Shown: positions 31,464 to 40,538, counted from the first letter of the stretch. The stretch: 64,000 nucleotides of DNA from Ancylobacter koreensis (GCF_023016525.1 NZ_JALKCG010000001.1:1054001-1118000); one strand, 5' to 3'. Translations and numbers: made by a program. The notes: generated by a model not told the origin, from the letters alone.

Positions 31464-32522
31464 ATGTCCGATAGCGCCGCCTCCGCCACTTCCGCCGCTG
31501 TGGAGCCCGGCATGGTGCGCCTGTCGCTCGCCGAAGTGCACGCGCTCGCCCGCGACACGCTGGTCGGCGCGGGGCTCGGCGTGCCGCATGCGGAAGCCAT
31601 CGCCCGCTCCATCGCCCGTGCCGAGGCGGATGAGTGCCATTCGCACGGGCTCTACCGGCTGATCGGCTATGTCGCCTCGGTGCGCAGCGGCAAGGCGGAG
31701 CGCACGGCGCTGCCGGTGCTGACCCGCGCCACCTCCGCCGTGCTGCGCGTCGACGCCAGGCGCGGCTTCGCCCCGCTCGCCATCGAGACCGGCGTTCCGG
31801 CGCTGATCGAGGCGGCACGCACCTATGGCATCGCGGCGCTGGCGATCCATGACTGCTACCATTTCTCGGCGCTGTGGGCCGATATCGAGCCGGCTGTGGA
31901 AGCCGGGCTGGCCGCCTGGTGCTTCACCGTCGGCCAGTGCTGCGTCGCCCCCGCCGGCGGCGCGCGCCCGCTGCTCGGCACCAACCCGATGGCCTTCGGC
32001 TGGCCGGTGCCGCAGGGCCAGCCCTTCATCTTCGACTTCGCCACCAGCGCCGCCGCGCGCGGCGAGATCGAGCTGAAGCGCCGGGCCGGCGCGACGCTCC
32101 CGCCCGGCTGGGCGGTGGGGCCGGAGGGCGCGCCGACCACGGACCCGGCGAGCGCGCTGGCGGGCGCGCTGCTGCCCTTCGGCGGCCACAAGGGCTCGGC
32201 GCTCTCCATGATGGTGGAGCTGATCGCCGGCCCGCTGATCGGCGACCTCACCAGCCGGCAGGCGCTGGCGGCGGAGAACGGCGATGGCGGCCCGCCGCTC
32301 GGCGGCGAGCTGTTCGTCGCCATCGACCCGGCGGTGTTCGGCACTGAGAGCCTCGCCTCCCGGCTGGCGGAAGGCGAGGCGCTGTTCGCCGCTGCCCGCG
32401 AACAGCCCGGCGTGCGCCTGCCGGGCGAGCGCCGCTACGCCGCCCGTGCGCGCAGCGGCAACGGCGTGCTGGTGCCGGCGACGCTTTACGCCGAGCTCAA
32501 GGCGCTGGGCCGGCCCGCCTGA
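31464..32522 (+). CDS. Ldh/malate dehydrogenase-family reductase, possibly pyrroline-2-carboxylate reductase
   Basis: NAD(P)H-dependent oxidoreductase of the Ldh_2 fold, 352 residues. Visible motifs: ADECHSHGLYRL near the N-terminus, IHDCYHFSALWADIE, LLGTNPMAFGWPVPQ, IFDFATSAAARGEIEL and FGGHKGSALSMMVEL. IHDCYHFSALW is like the delta-1-piperideine-2-carboxylate / pyrroline-2-carboxylate reductases (DpkA) rather than malate dehydrogenases, where IKNSNHFG is usual. It precedes pxpBCA by 79 bp. A pyrroline-2-carboxylate reductase would complete trans-3-hydroxyproline degradation begun by the dehydratase at 47185. Function inferred. Confidence 0.78.
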   Translation: MSDSAASATSAAVEPGMVRLSLAEVHALARDTLVGAGLGVPHAEAIARSIARAEADECHSHGLYRLIGYVASVRSGKAERTALPVLTRATSAVLRVDARRGFAPLAIETGVPALIEAARTYGIAALAIHDCYHFSALWADIEPAVEAGLAAWCFTVGQCCVAPAGGARPLLGTNPMAFGWPVPQGQPFIFDFATSAAARGEIELKRRAGATLPPGWAVGPEGAPTTDPASALAGALLPFGGHKGSALSMMVELIAGPLIGDLTSRQALAAENGDGGPPLGGELFVAIDPAVFGTESLASRLAEGEALFAAAREQPGVRLPGERRYAARARSGNGVLVPATLYAELKALGRPA

Positions 32523-32601
32523 ATGTGCCGAGCCGGCGAAGGAGTGGCGGGCCGGCGCACCGCATGGTCTATGTCGAGGGGCGAATGAGGGAGAAACGCG
32601 C

Positions 32602-33357
32602 ATGCCGGACGCTGCCGATGCGCCCGCTGCCCCGCGCCTGCTCGATGCCGGCGAGGCGGGGCTCGTCGTCGAGTTCGGCGACGCCATCGACGAGGCGCTG
32701 AACCGGCGGGTGATCGCGCTCGCCGACGCGCTGGAGGCGCGTGCGCTGGAAGGCGTGCGCGAGCTGGTGCCGACCTATCGCTCGCTTCTCGTGATGTTCG
32801 ATCCGTTGGTGCTGGCCAAGGCGCGGCTGCGCGAGGAGATCGCCGCTCTATGGGCGACCGGCGAGGATCGCGCGGGGGAGGACGCGCCGCGCGGCGTCTG
32901 GCATGTCCCGGTGCTCTATGGCGGTGTGCACGGCGTCGATCTCGACGCGGTGGCGCGGCTGCACGGGCTCACCACGGACGAGGTCATCGCGCTGCATGCG
33001 GGCGCCACCTACCGCGTCTACATGATCGGCTTCGCGCCGGGCTTCGCCTATCTCGGCGGGCTGCCGGAGGCGATCCACACCAGCCGGCGCAGCGACCCCA
33101 GGCTGAAGACGCCGCCGCGCTCCATCTCCATCGGCGGCAGACAGGCGGCGGTGGCGCCGCCGCTGGAGATACCGAGCGGCTGGCATCTGCTCGGCCAGAC
33201 GCCGGTGCGCTCCTACGATCCCGCGCGCACCGCACGCCCCTTCCTGTTCACGGCCGGCGATGCGCTGCGCTTCGTGCCGGTTTCGCCGGCCGAATATGAG
33301 GCACTGTGCCGGGCGGTCGAGGCGGGCGAGGCCGTCGCCGAGCGGAAGGAGGCGTGA
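32602..33357 (+). CDS. pxpB: 5-oxoprolinase subunit B
   Basis: Kinase-like subunit of ATP-dependent bacterial 5-oxoprolinase (KipI/carboxyltransferase subdomain C family). 251 residues, with PTYRSLLVMFDP, HVPVLYGG, YRVYMIGFAPGFAYLGGLPEAIHTSRR and SISIGGRQAAVAPPLEIPSGWHLLGQTPV, all standard for PxpB. Directly followed by pxpC and pxpA. Converts 5-oxoproline to glutamate together with them, in the cytoplasm. Confidence 0.93.
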   Translation: MPDAADAPAAPRLLDAGEAGLVVEFGDAIDEALNRRVIALADALEARALEGVRELVPTYRSLLVMFDPLVLAKARLREEIAALWATGEDRAGEDAPRGVWHVPVLYGGVHGVDLDAVARLHGLTTDEVIALHAGATYRVYMIGFAPGFAYLGGLPEAIHTSRRSDPRLKTPPRSISIGGRQAAVAPPLEIPSGWHLLGQTPVRSYDPARTARPFLFTAGDALRFVPVSPAEYEALCRAVEAGEAVAERKEA

Positions 33358-34388
33358 TGGGCGCGCATCTCGTCATCGAGCGGCCCGGCCTGTTCTCCAC
33401 CCTTCAGGACGCCGGCCGCTTCGGCTATCAGCGCTTCGGCATCTCGGCCTCGGGGGCGATGGACCCCTTCGCGCTGGCGCTCGCCAATGCGCTGGTCGGC
33501 AATCCGCGCGGCATGGCGGCGGTCGAGCTGACCATGCTGGGCCTTTCCGCCACCGTCGAAGGCGGGCCGCTGCGCCTCGCGCTGGCCGGCGCCGACATGG
33601 CGCTTACCATCGACGGCCGGCCGGCGGAGGGCTGGCGCGCTTATGCGCTGCAGCCGGGCGCGCGCATCGAGATCGGCCCCGCACGTGCCGGCATGCGGGC
33701 CTATCTCGCCATCGCCGGCGGCTTCGCGGTTCCGCCGACGCTGGGCAGCCTGTCCACCCATTCGCGCTCCGGCATCGGCGGGTTGGAGGGCCGCGCGCTG
33801 CGCGCCGGCGACCGGCTGGCGCTCAACGGAGCGCCGGCCGGCCCGCTGCTCGCCCTCCCGCCGTCGCATCGGCCGGCCGCGCGCGGGCCGTTCCGCGTGC
33901 TGCTTGGCCCGCAGGACGACCATTTCACGCCGGAGGGCGTCGCCACTTTCCTGTCGTCGGACTACCGCGTCTCCGACAAGGCCGATCGCATGGGCGCACA
34001 GCTCGACGGGCCGCAGATCGCCCATCGCGACGGCTTCAACATCGTTTCGGACGGCATCGTCAACGGCGCCATACAGGTGCCCGGCCACGGTCGACCGGTG
34101 GTGCTGCTGGCCGACCGGCAGACGACCGGTGGCTACCCCAAGATCGCCACCGTGATCGGGCCGGACCTGTGGCGGCTCGGGCAGGCGCGGCCGGGCGATG
34201 TGCTGCGCCTTTCCGCCGTCACCGCCGAAGAGGCCGAGGCGGCGTCGCGCGCGCACGAGGCGGAACTCGCGGCCCTCATTGCGGCGATGGTCGAGGAGGC
34301 CGGGCCGGCAGGGCTTTCCAGCGAGCGCCTGCTGTCGCACAACCTTGTCGGCGGCGTCTGCTCGGCGCTCGATACGGACCACGCGTGA
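33357..34388 (+). CDS. pxpC: 5-oxoprolinase subunit C
   Basis: Second subunit of 5-oxoprolinase (carboxyltransferase domain family), 343 residues. Motifs: PGLFSTLQDAGRFGYQRFGISASGAMDPFAL, GARIEIGPARAGMRAYLAIAGGF, LLGPQDDHFTPEG, MGAQLDGP and VLLADRQTTGGYPKIATVI. ATG shares one base with the pxpB stop (TGATG) after GGAAGGAGG, so the two are translationally coupled. Confidence 0.93.
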   Translation: MGAHLVIERPGLFSTLQDAGRFGYQRFGISASGAMDPFALALANALVGNPRGMAAVELTMLGLSATVEGGPLRLALAGADMALTIDGRPAEGWRAYALQPGARIEIGPARAGMRAYLAIAGGFAVPPTLGSLSTHSRSGIGGLEGRALRAGDRLALNGAPAGPLLALPPSHRPAARGPFRVLLGPQDDHFTPEGVATFLSSDYRVSDKADRMGAQLDGPQIAHRDGFNIVSDGIVNGAIQVPGHGRPVVLLADRQTTGGYPKIATVIGPDLWRLGQARPGDVLRLSAVTAEEAEAASRAHEAELAALIAAMVEEAGPAGLSSERLLSHNLVGGVCSALDTDHA

Positions 34389-34400
34389 ACGGAGCCCGGC

Positions 34401-35171
34401 ATGAAGCGGATCGACCTCAATTGCGACATGGGCGAGAGCTTCGGCGTCTATGAGCTGGGCGACGATGCCGGGATGCTGGAGATCGTCACCTCCGCCAACA
34501 TCGCCTGCGGCTTCCATGCCGGCGATCCCTCGGTGATGGCGGCGACGCTGGCCAAGGCCAAGGCGCGCGGCGTCGCCTGCGGTGCGCATCCCGGCTTTCT
34601 CGACCTGTGGGGTTTCGGCCGCCGGCAGATCCTCGGCCAGAGCCCGGCCGAGATCGAGGCGCAGCTCATCTACCAGATCGGCGCGCTGCAGGCGCTCGCC
34701 CATGCGCAGGGGCTGCGTCTGGAGCATGTGAAGGCGCATGGCGCGCTCGGCAACATGGCCAATGACGACATCGAGCTCGCCCGCACCGTGGCGCGGGCGG
34801 TGCGCGCGGTCGACCGCGAACTCATCCTCGTGGTGATGCCGGGCCTGCCGAGCGAACGGGCCGGCGAGGAGGCGGGGCTGCGGCTGGCGCGCGAGATCTA
34901 TGCCGACCGCGCCTATGCCGCGAGCGGCAATCTCGCCCCGCGCAAGCTGCCCGGCGCGGTGTTGCACGACGCGCAGGAGGCGGCCGCGCGGGTGCTCTCC
35001 ATCCTCGATACCGGTGAGGTGACGGCGCTCGACGGCACGAGCATCCCGGTGCGCGCGGATACCGTGTGCGTGCACGGCGACACGCCGGACGCGGTGGCGA
35101 TGGCGCGCGCGGTCCGCGCGACGCTCAAGGGCGCCGGCTACGCCGTGCTGCCGATGGAGGAGTTTCTCTGA
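34401..35171 (+). CDS. pxpA: 5-oxoprolinase subunit A (LamB/YcsF family)
   Basis: Ring-opening subunit of 5-oxoprolinase. 256 residues starting DLNCDMGESFGVYELGDD, then TSANIACGFHAGDPSVM, GAHPGFLDLWGFGRR, HVKAHGALGNMA and CVHGDTPDAVAMAR. Conserved Asp/His clusters in DLNCDMGE, CGFHAGD and CVHGD are active-site residues. The usual LYN of HGALYN is replaced by LGN. Completes a pxpBCA operon; 5-oxoproline could come from the gamma-glutamyl metabolism implied by the GGT-family gene at 20059. Confidence 0.93.
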   Translation: MKRIDLNCDMGESFGVYELGDDAGMLEIVTSANIACGFHAGDPSVMAATLAKAKARGVACGAHPGFLDLWGFGRRQILGQSPAEIEAQLIYQIGALQALAHAQGLRLEHVKAHGALGNMANDDIELARTVARAVRAVDRELILVVMPGLPSERAGEEAGLRLAREIYADRAYAASGNLAPRKLPGAVLHDAQEAAARVLSILDTGEVTALDGTSIPVRADTVCVHGDTPDAVAMARAVRATLKGAGYAVLPMEEFL

Positions 35172-35260
35172 AGCGTTTTCGAGCGAAGGGACATCCGGTT
35201 CGCGTGAAGAAAACGCGTGAAACAACCAGCTGGAGCAATCCCGCAACCGGAATGCTCTAG
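35172..35260. repeat. Rhizobiales-type palindromic intergenic repeat
   Basis: The stretch between pxpA and the convergent kinase gene resembles a repeat I recognise from many Rhizobiales genomes: AGCGTTTTCGAGCGAAG, then CCGGTTCGCGTGAAGAAAACGCG, ending in a GAGCA...TGCTC inverted pair. GCGTTTTC (35173-35180) and GAAAACGC (35209-35216) form an 8-bp inverted repeat. It may act as a bidirectional terminator here. Recognition is from memory; copy number must be checked in the genome. Confidence 0.6.
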
Positions 35261-36651
35261 CCCCGCCAGCCACGGCTGCGGGCGACGGCTTCCGCGAAGC
35301 GCGCGCGCTGCTCGCCCGTGACCGAGCCGTCCGGCGTAAAGTGGCGGGCCTCCGCGCGGGCGTCGGCGACATCGGCGCCGCACAGCTCGGCGAGGCCGAG
35401 CGCGGTCATCTCGTGCAGCGCCGGCACGCGCACGCTGCGCCCGCTGGCGGCGGCGAGGAAGCCGGCGAAAGAGGCGCTCTGCGACAGGCCGCCGTCTATG
35501 GCGATCTCGCTTATGCTCCCCACCTGCGCGGCGGCCGCCTCGATCAGCCCGACGGTGAGCAGGGCGATGCCCTCCAGCGCCGCGCGCACCATATCGCGCC
35601 GGCCGGTCGCCGCGTCCATGCCGATGAAGAGCGGCGCGGCGGCGCGGTCCCAGTGGGGCGCGGCAAGGCCGGACAGGGCGGGCACGAAGACGAGGCCGCG
35701 ACTGAGCGCGGACGGGCCCTCGAAGCCGTCGAGTTCGTCCGTTCCCGTGAACAGGCCGAGCCGGCGCAGCCATTCGAGCGCCGAGCCGGCATCGTAGACC
35801 CCGCCTTCCAGCGCGAAGACCGGCGCCTCGCCCGCGCGTTGCCAGCCGACCGTCGGCAGAAGTCCGCCGCCGGCCAGCCGCTCGTCTCCCGTCACCGCCA
35901 GCAGGAAGGCGCCGGTGCCGAAGGTGATCTTGGCGTCGCCCGGCCGGCGGCAGCCATGCCCGTAGAGCGCGGCCTGCTGGTCGACGATGGAGGCCTTCAC
36001 CGACACGCCGCCGATAGTGCCGAAGTCGGTATCGACCGGGACGACGGGCGGCAGGCAGGCGAGCGGCACGCCGTGCAGCGCGCACAGCTCCTCGCTCCAC
36101 GTGCCGGTCGAGAGGTCGAGCAGCCCGGTGCGCGAGGCGGTGGCGCTATCGGTCGCGAAGGTGCCGGCGAGCCGGTCGAGGAAGAAGGCGTCGGTGGTGC
36201 CGAGCCGCAGCCGCCCGGCCGCCTGCGCGCTGGCGACGGCCGGGATGTTGCGCAGCAGCCAGGCGAGCTTGGAGGCGGAGAAATAGGGATCGAGCGGCAG
36301 GCCGCAGATCGCGGAGGAACGCGCCCGCGCGTCCGGCCCCAGCGCGGCGAGCGCCTGCGCGGTGCGGGCGTCCTGCCAGACGATGACGGGGGAGAGCGCC
36401 TCGCCTGTGAGCGCGTCCCAGGCGAGGCAGCTTTCGCCCTGATTGGCGAGGCCGATGGCGTCGACCGGCCCGGCCGCCGCCAGCACGGCTGCGACATTGG
36501 CGACAAGCTCCTCCGGGTCATGCTCGACCCGGCCGGGGGCGGGATAGGACTGTGCATGGGTGCGGCTCGCCGCCACCCGCGCCTGCCCGCCGCTTTCCAC
36601 GACGAGGCAACGTGTCGAGGTGGTGCCCTGGTCGATGGCGGCGACGCGCAT
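35257..36651 (-). CDS. FGGY-family carbohydrate kinase, glycerol kinase-like
   Basis: Sugar/polyol kinase, 464 residues. N-terminal AAIDQGTTSTRCLVV (phosphate loop), YPAPGRVEHDPEEL, NQGESCLAWDALTG and VIVWQDART follow the glycerol-kinase pattern, as do ASIVDQQAALYGHG and the ATP-site TFGTGAFLL. Shorter than GlpK (~500). ATG 36651 overlaps the stop of the upstream FAD protein (ATGA). Substrate could be glycerol or a larger polyol: the two upstream FAD proteins look like a polyol-phosphate dehydrogenase pair. Confidence 0.85.
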   Translation of the reverse strand: MRVAAIDQGTTSTRCLVVESGGQARVAASRTHAQSYPAPGRVEHDPEELVANVAAVLAAAGPVDAIGLANQGESCLAWDALTGEALSPVIVWQDARTAQALAALGPDARARSSAICGLPLDPYFSASKLAWLLRNIPAVASAQAAGRLRLGTTDAFFLDRLAGTFATDSATASRTGLLDLSTGTWSEELCALHGVPLACLPPVVPVDTDFGTIGGVSVKASIVDQQAALYGHGCRRPGDAKITFGTGAFLLAVTGDERLAGGGLLPTVGWQRAGEAPVFALEGGVYDAGSALEWLRRLGLFTGTDELDGFEGPSALSRGLVFVPALSGLAAPHWDRAAAPLFIGMDAATGRRDMVRAALEGIALLTVGLIEAAAAQVGSISEIAIDGGLSQSASFAGFLAAASGRSVRVPALHEMTALGLAELCGADVADARAEARHFTPDGSVTGEQRARFAEAVARSRGWRG

Positions 36652-37892
36652 CAGCCGGTCTCCCGGAAGCGGAAGCGCACGGAGCCCGCCCTCGCGGCGC
36701 CCGGTGGGATGGGCACGAGGATGCGCCGTTCCGGCCGCCATGTGCCCGCGCGCGCCCATACCTCGCGGCCGTCGATCTCCAGCGACAGGCGTCCGGATGC
36801 GGTGCGGGAGAAGCGGAGCTGGAAATCGGGCAAGGCCGGCACGGCATTGGCGCCGGCGCGCAGCAGGCTCGGCACGACGAGCTTGATCGGCGCCTCGAAT
36901 CCGACCGGGATCGGGACGCCGGCCTCGGCATCGCGGGCCAGATCCTCCGCGATGGCCATGCCCACGGCACGTCCCTCGCGGAAGGCCCAGCCGCCGGTTT
37001 CCACCGCGCGCAGAAGGTTGCCGCCAGCGAAGACGAGGGGATCGCGGCTGCGTCCGTCCTGGTCGACGGCCGGGCCGGCGCTACCGGGCTCGACGCCGAC
37101 GGCGGACTGGCGGAACAGCGCCGATTCCGGGGTGAAGCGGCCGGTGAGCAGCACGCCGTCGCAGGCGAGCGTGTGGGCGGTGCCGTCGGCGAGGCGGATC
37201 GTGACCTCCTCGACGCGAGCGGTGCCGCGAATGTCGGCGATGTCGGCACCCAGATGAAAGGGTACGCCGACGAGGCGCGGGAACCAGTTGAACGGCGCGC
37301 GGGCGAGGGGATGCGGGCCGGGCTCGATCATCGCCACGGGGCGGGCGCCATGGGTCAGGCAGGTGAACAGCGCCGACTGGCTCACCAGTTCCGAGCCGAC
37401 GATGAGCGGGCGGCGGAACGGCATCAGGCCGTGAAAGGCGGCATAGGATTGCAGCGTGCCGGTGGTGACGATGCCGAGCGGACGGTCGCCGGGGATCAGC
37501 CGGGCCGAGCGCGGCGTCTCGCGCGCGCCGGTGGCGATCAGGATGCGGCGGGCGGATAGGGTGACGACGCCGGAAGAGGAGGCGACCTCCAGCCTTCCGC
37601 CGGGCTCCAGCCGCACCACGGAATGGCCGGTGCGCACCTCGACGCCCGCCTGCGCGGCTTCTGCCGCCAGACGGCGGCCATAGGCGGCGCCGAGATAGAC
37701 CCGGCCGAATTCGCGCATGCCGAAGGGCGAATGGGCGCAATGCCGGGTGGCGCCGCCGAGCTCGTCCTCGCGGTCCAGCAGCACGACGTGGGCGACGCCC
37801 TGCCGGCGCAACTCCACCGCCGCCGCGACTCCGGCCGGGCCGCCGCCGACCACGATGACGTCGGCGGTTGCGCTCTCGAAGGGGCCGCTCAT
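36651..37892 (-). CDS. NAD(P)/FAD-dependent oxidoreductase (HcnB/pyridine-nucleotide disulfide reductase-like)
   Basis: Flavoprotein subunit, 413 residues. FAD fold DVIVVGGGPAGVAAAVELRRQG, second nucleotide region around PLIVGSELVSQSALF, RRILIATGARETPRSARLIPGDRP and the FAD-closing VFAGGNLLRAVETGGWA. Resembles the partner subunits that pass electrons from a DAO-type dehydrogenase (as in hydrogen cyanide synthase and opine oxidases). It lies between the kinase and the GlpA-like gene with 4-base overlaps on both sides, implying one complex or pathway. Confidence 0.83.
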   Translation of the reverse strand: MSGPFESATADVIVVGGGPAGVAAAVELRRQGVAHVVLLDREDELGGATRHCAHSPFGMREFGRVYLGAAYGRRLAAEAAQAGVEVRTGHSVVRLEPGGRLEVASSSGVVTLSARRILIATGARETPRSARLIPGDRPLGIVTTGTLQSYAAFHGLMPFRRPLIVGSELVSQSALFTCLTHGARPVAMIEPGPHPLARAPFNWFPRLVGVPFHLGADIADIRGTARVEEVTIRLADGTAHTLACDGVLLTGRFTPESALFRQSAVGVEPGSAGPAVDQDGRSRDPLVFAGGNLLRAVETGGWAFREGRAVGMAIAEDLARDAEAGVPIPVGFEAPIKLVVPSLLRAGANAVPALPDFQLRFSRTASGRLSLEIDGREVWARAGTWRPERRILVPIPPGAARAGSVRFRFRETG

Positions 37893-39319
37893 TCCTCGCG
37901 CTCCCCGACGGCGAGCGGTGGCGCGAGGCGGCCCTGCGTCATCTCAGCCAGCCGGGCGTTGCAGTAGAAGCCCTGGCAGCGGCCCATGCCGGCGCGTGTG
38001 CGCCGCCGCAGCCCGCCGAAATCGCCGGGCGGAATCGCGCTGTCGAAGGTCGCCTCGATCTCGCGCCGCGTCACCAGTTCGCAATGGCAAACGATCTCGC
38101 CATGGTCCGGCCGCTGCCAGTCGCGCTCGCGCGTCTGCGCGAGGTTGGGCAGGCAGACGGCCGGCGGCTCGGCGGGAACGGTCGCCGGCAGGCCGAAATC
38201 CTCATGCAGCTTCAGCGCATGGCTGGCGAGGCCGAGCGCGGCGGAAAGCCCTGTCGAGCGTATGCCGCCCAGCGTGATGGCGCGCCGCTCCGGCCGGGCG
38301 ATCACCCGATAGGCCTTGCTCTCTGTCGCCGGGCGCAGCCCGGCATAGACCGCCGTCACCGGAATGCCGGCCAGCGCCGGCACGATCTCCGCGCCGCGCG
38401 CCAGCAGGGCCTCCAGCGCGCCGGTCTCCACCGTCGCGCGGGTGCGGTCCTCCTGCTCCTCGGCGGTCGGGCCGATCAGCACATTGCCGAAGGCGGTGGG
38501 GCAGACGACGACGCCCTTGGTGATCTCGGTCGGCACCGGCAGCACGATGCGCGGCACATGGGCGAAGGCCGCCTTGTCGAGCACGACGAACTGGCCCTTG
38601 CGGGGGCGAATCTCGAATTCCGGTTTGAGGCCGAGGCGGGCGTCGACGAGATCGCCGTAAAGGCCGGCGGCGTTGACGACGGCGGCGGCGCGCAGCGTGC
38701 CGGCGGAGGTTTCCAGAATCCAGTCGTCCTCGAAGCGCCCCCCGATCAGCTCCGCATCGCGCAGCAGACGGGCGCCGAGCGCCACCGCCTGCGTCAGATA
38801 GGCGAGCGGGGCGCTCCACGGGTCGATGACGTGCTCGCCCGCCACCTCGATGGCGGCGACGAGGCGTTCGGACAGGCCGGGGCAGGTGGCGCGGGCCTCC
38901 GTGCCGGAGAGCAGGCGCAACTCGTTGACGCCGTTGGCGCGGCCCTGCGCGGCGATGGCGTCGAGCTTGTCGGCCTCCAGCGCGTTCCAGGCGCAGACCA
39001 GCGCGCCGGTCTCGACGAGCGGCAGGCCGAGGCTGTCGCGGATGGCGAGATATTCCGCGCGACCGGCCTGCACCAGCTCCAGTTCGAGACTGCCGGGCGG
39101 GGCGTCGAAGCCGGTGTGCAATATGGCGCTGTTGGCCTTGGACGCCCCGGAGAGGATGTCCGCGCCCTTCTCGATCACCACCACCCGGGCGCCGGCAAGC
39201 GCGAAGCGGCGCGCCACCGCGCAGCCGACCACGCCCGCGCCGATGACGGCGAGGTCGTAAGGTCCGGCGAAGTCGGGGGAGGGGGTATGGAGCACGGGCG
39301 CTCCCTTCCAATCAAACAT
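37889..39319 (-). CDS. GlpA-like FAD-dependent dehydrogenase with C-terminal BFD [2Fe-2S] domain
   Basis: DAO-superfamily flavoprotein of 476 residues resembling anaerobic glycerol-3-phosphate dehydrogenase subunit A. N-terminal YDLAVIGAGVVGCAVARRFALAGARVVVIEKG; NSAILHTGFD; RPRKGQFVVLDK; GLRPATESKAYRV. The C-terminal domain has C411-x-C413 (IVCHCELV) and C448-x4-C453 (CQGFYC), the four ligands of a bacterioferritin-associated-ferredoxin-like [2Fe-2S] cluster. Likely oxidises a polyol phosphate (or the free substrate) with the HcnB-like protein as partner. First 15 residues precede the flavin motif; the start could be slightly downstream. Confidence 0.85.
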   Translation of the reverse strand: MFDWKGAPVLHTPSPDFAGPYDLAVIGAGVVGCAVARRFALAGARVVVIEKGADILSGASKANSAILHTGFDAPPGSLELELVQAGRAEYLAIRDSLGLPLVETGALVCAWNALEADKLDAIAAQGRANGVNELRLLSGTEARATCPGLSERLVAAIEVAGEHVIDPWSAPLAYLTQAVALGARLLRDAELIGGRFEDDWILETSAGTLRAAAVVNAAGLYGDLVDARLGLKPEFEIRPRKGQFVVLDKAAFAHVPRIVLPVPTEITKGVVVCPTAFGNVLIGPTAEEQEDRTRATVETGALEALLARGAEIVPALAGIPVTAVYAGLRPATESKAYRVIARPERRAITLGGIRSTGLSAALGLASHALKLHEDFGLPATVPAEPPAVCLPNLAQTRERDWQRPDHGEIVCHCELVTRREIEATFDSAIPPGDFGGLRRRTRAGMGRCQGFYCNARLAEMTQGRLAPPLAVGEREE

Positions 39320-39363
39320 CGCGCGGGCATCTGGCCCGCCGCGTCACGCGAACGGCCCGCCGG

Positions 39364-39385
39364 GGGCGGGGAGGCGGCCCCGCCC
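39364..39385 (-). terminator. GC-rich hairpin between the TRAP receptor gene and the GlpA-like gene
   Basis: GGGCGGGG-6-CCCCGCCC, a perfect 8-bp stem about 40 bases after the dctP stop on the minus strand. No T-tract. In this position it probably limits, rather than stops, transcription into the three enzyme genes. Confidence 0.45.
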
Positions 39386-39425
39386 GGAGGGCGGAGCCGC
39401 AATGTCGAAGGTCGGCCGCCGCCGC

Positions 39426-40538
39426 TCAGCGGTAGGGGTAGCCGGCCTTCTGCATGGTCTCGTCGTACTTCTTGAAAGCCGCGACGACCTTGCCCGCGCG
39501 CGGGCTGGAGGCGGCGACCTCGTCCCAGAAGCCCTTGGAATCGGCGACGACCTGCGCCCATTCGGCCGGCGGCAGCGACGTCAGTTCCATTTTCTGGCCT
39601 TCGACGCGCAGCTTGGCCTCGCCGCCCCAGTACCAGACATCGCGATAATAGTGGGACTGGTCGATGCTCATCAGGAACAGCTCCTTAAGATGAGCCGGCA
39701 CCTTCTCCCAGCTCGGCGTGTTGGCGAAGTAGCTGCCGAACCAGGCGCCGGTGACCGAGTTGGTGAGCGCGTAGTTGCACACATCCGCCCAGCCCACCTC
39801 ATAGGCCTCGGTGAAGCCGCACCAGGCGACGCCGTCAAGCTCGCCGGTCTGCAGCGCGACTTCCACATTGTCCCACGGGATCGTCACCGGCACGAGGCCG
39901 TATTTGGAGAGGAACTTGCCGGCGGTCGGCACGCCGAAGACGCGCAGGCCCGCCATGTCGGCAAGGCTCTTGATCGGCTTGTTGACGGTGAAGATGTGCA
40001 GCGGGTCCCAGGCGCCGGTGGACAGCCAGGTGACGTTCGGCACCTCGGCATAGGCTTCCGCCCAGATGTCCTTGAGGCCGTAGTAGCGGAACAGCGCCGG
40101 CACATCGAGGCTGTAGCGGGTGGCGAAGGGGAAGTAGCCGCCGAACACGGCGATGTCGACCGGCGAGGCCATGGTGGCCTCGTCCGACTGCACCGCGTCG
40201 AGCGTGCCGGTCTGCAAGGCGCGGAACAGGTCGGAGGTCGGCACGAGCTGGTCGGCGTAATAGAGCTCAATCTCCATCGCGCCGTTGGCCGCCGCGTTGA
40301 AGGCGTCGATCTGCGGCTTGATGACATGGGCGCCGAGCGGGGCGCCCGAATAGGTCTGCAGGCGCCACTTGATGGTGCCGGCCTGGGCGATGACGGCGGG
40401 CGCGGCCAGCGTCGAGCCGGCCAGCGCGGCGCCGGTGCCGAGCGCCGCCTTGCCGAGGAAGCTGCGGCGGGTGGCGAGAATGGCGTCGGCGGCGGGGTCG
40501 ATCTTCTTGGGGAAGGGCTTCTTGGTCTCGTCAGTCAT
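39426..40538 (-). CDS. TRAP transporter substrate-binding protein (DctP/TakP type)
   Basis: Periplasmic receptor of 370 residues. A twin-arginine motif TRRSFLGKAALGTGAAL at residues ~24-40 and AxA-type cleavage after APAVIAQA predict Tat export. Body motifs include WRLQTYSGAP, LRVFGVPTAGKFLSKYG (ligand Arg), ALQTGELDGVAWCGFTEAYEVGWADV and YPYR at the C-terminus. The GELDGVAW...Y region belongs to the subgroup that includes 2-oxoacid and lactate binders; the ligand here is unknown. Confidence 0.9.
   Translation of the reverse strand: MTDETKKPFPKKIDPAADAILATRRSFLGKAALGTGAALAGSTLAAPAVIAQAGTIKWRLQTYSGAPLGAHVIKPQIDAFNAAANGAMEIELYYADQLVPTSDLFRALQTGTLDAVQSDEATMASPVDIAVFGGYFPFATRYSLDVPALFRYYGLKDIWAEAYAEVPNVTWLSTGAWDPLHIFTVNKPIKSLADMAGLRVFGVPTAGKFLSKYGLVPVTIPWDNVEVALQTGELDGVAWCGFTEAYEVGWADVCNYALTNSVTGAWFGSYFANTPSWEKVPAHLKELFLMSIDQSHYYRDVWYWGGEAKLRVEGQKMELTSLPPAEWAQVVADSKGFWDEVAASSPRAGKVVAAFKKYDETMQKAGYPYR

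Noticed and set aside
31464-32522. Malate dehydrogenase
   Set aside because: The active-site region IHDCYHFSALW and the context with 5-oxoprolinase and hydroxyproline genes fit a cyclic-imino-acid reductase better, though the call remains tentative.
39364-39385. A strong rho-independent terminator separating the TRAP receptor gene from the enzyme genes
   Set aside because: The stem is strong but there is no T-tract, and the genes share direction and theme; kept only as an attenuating hairpin.
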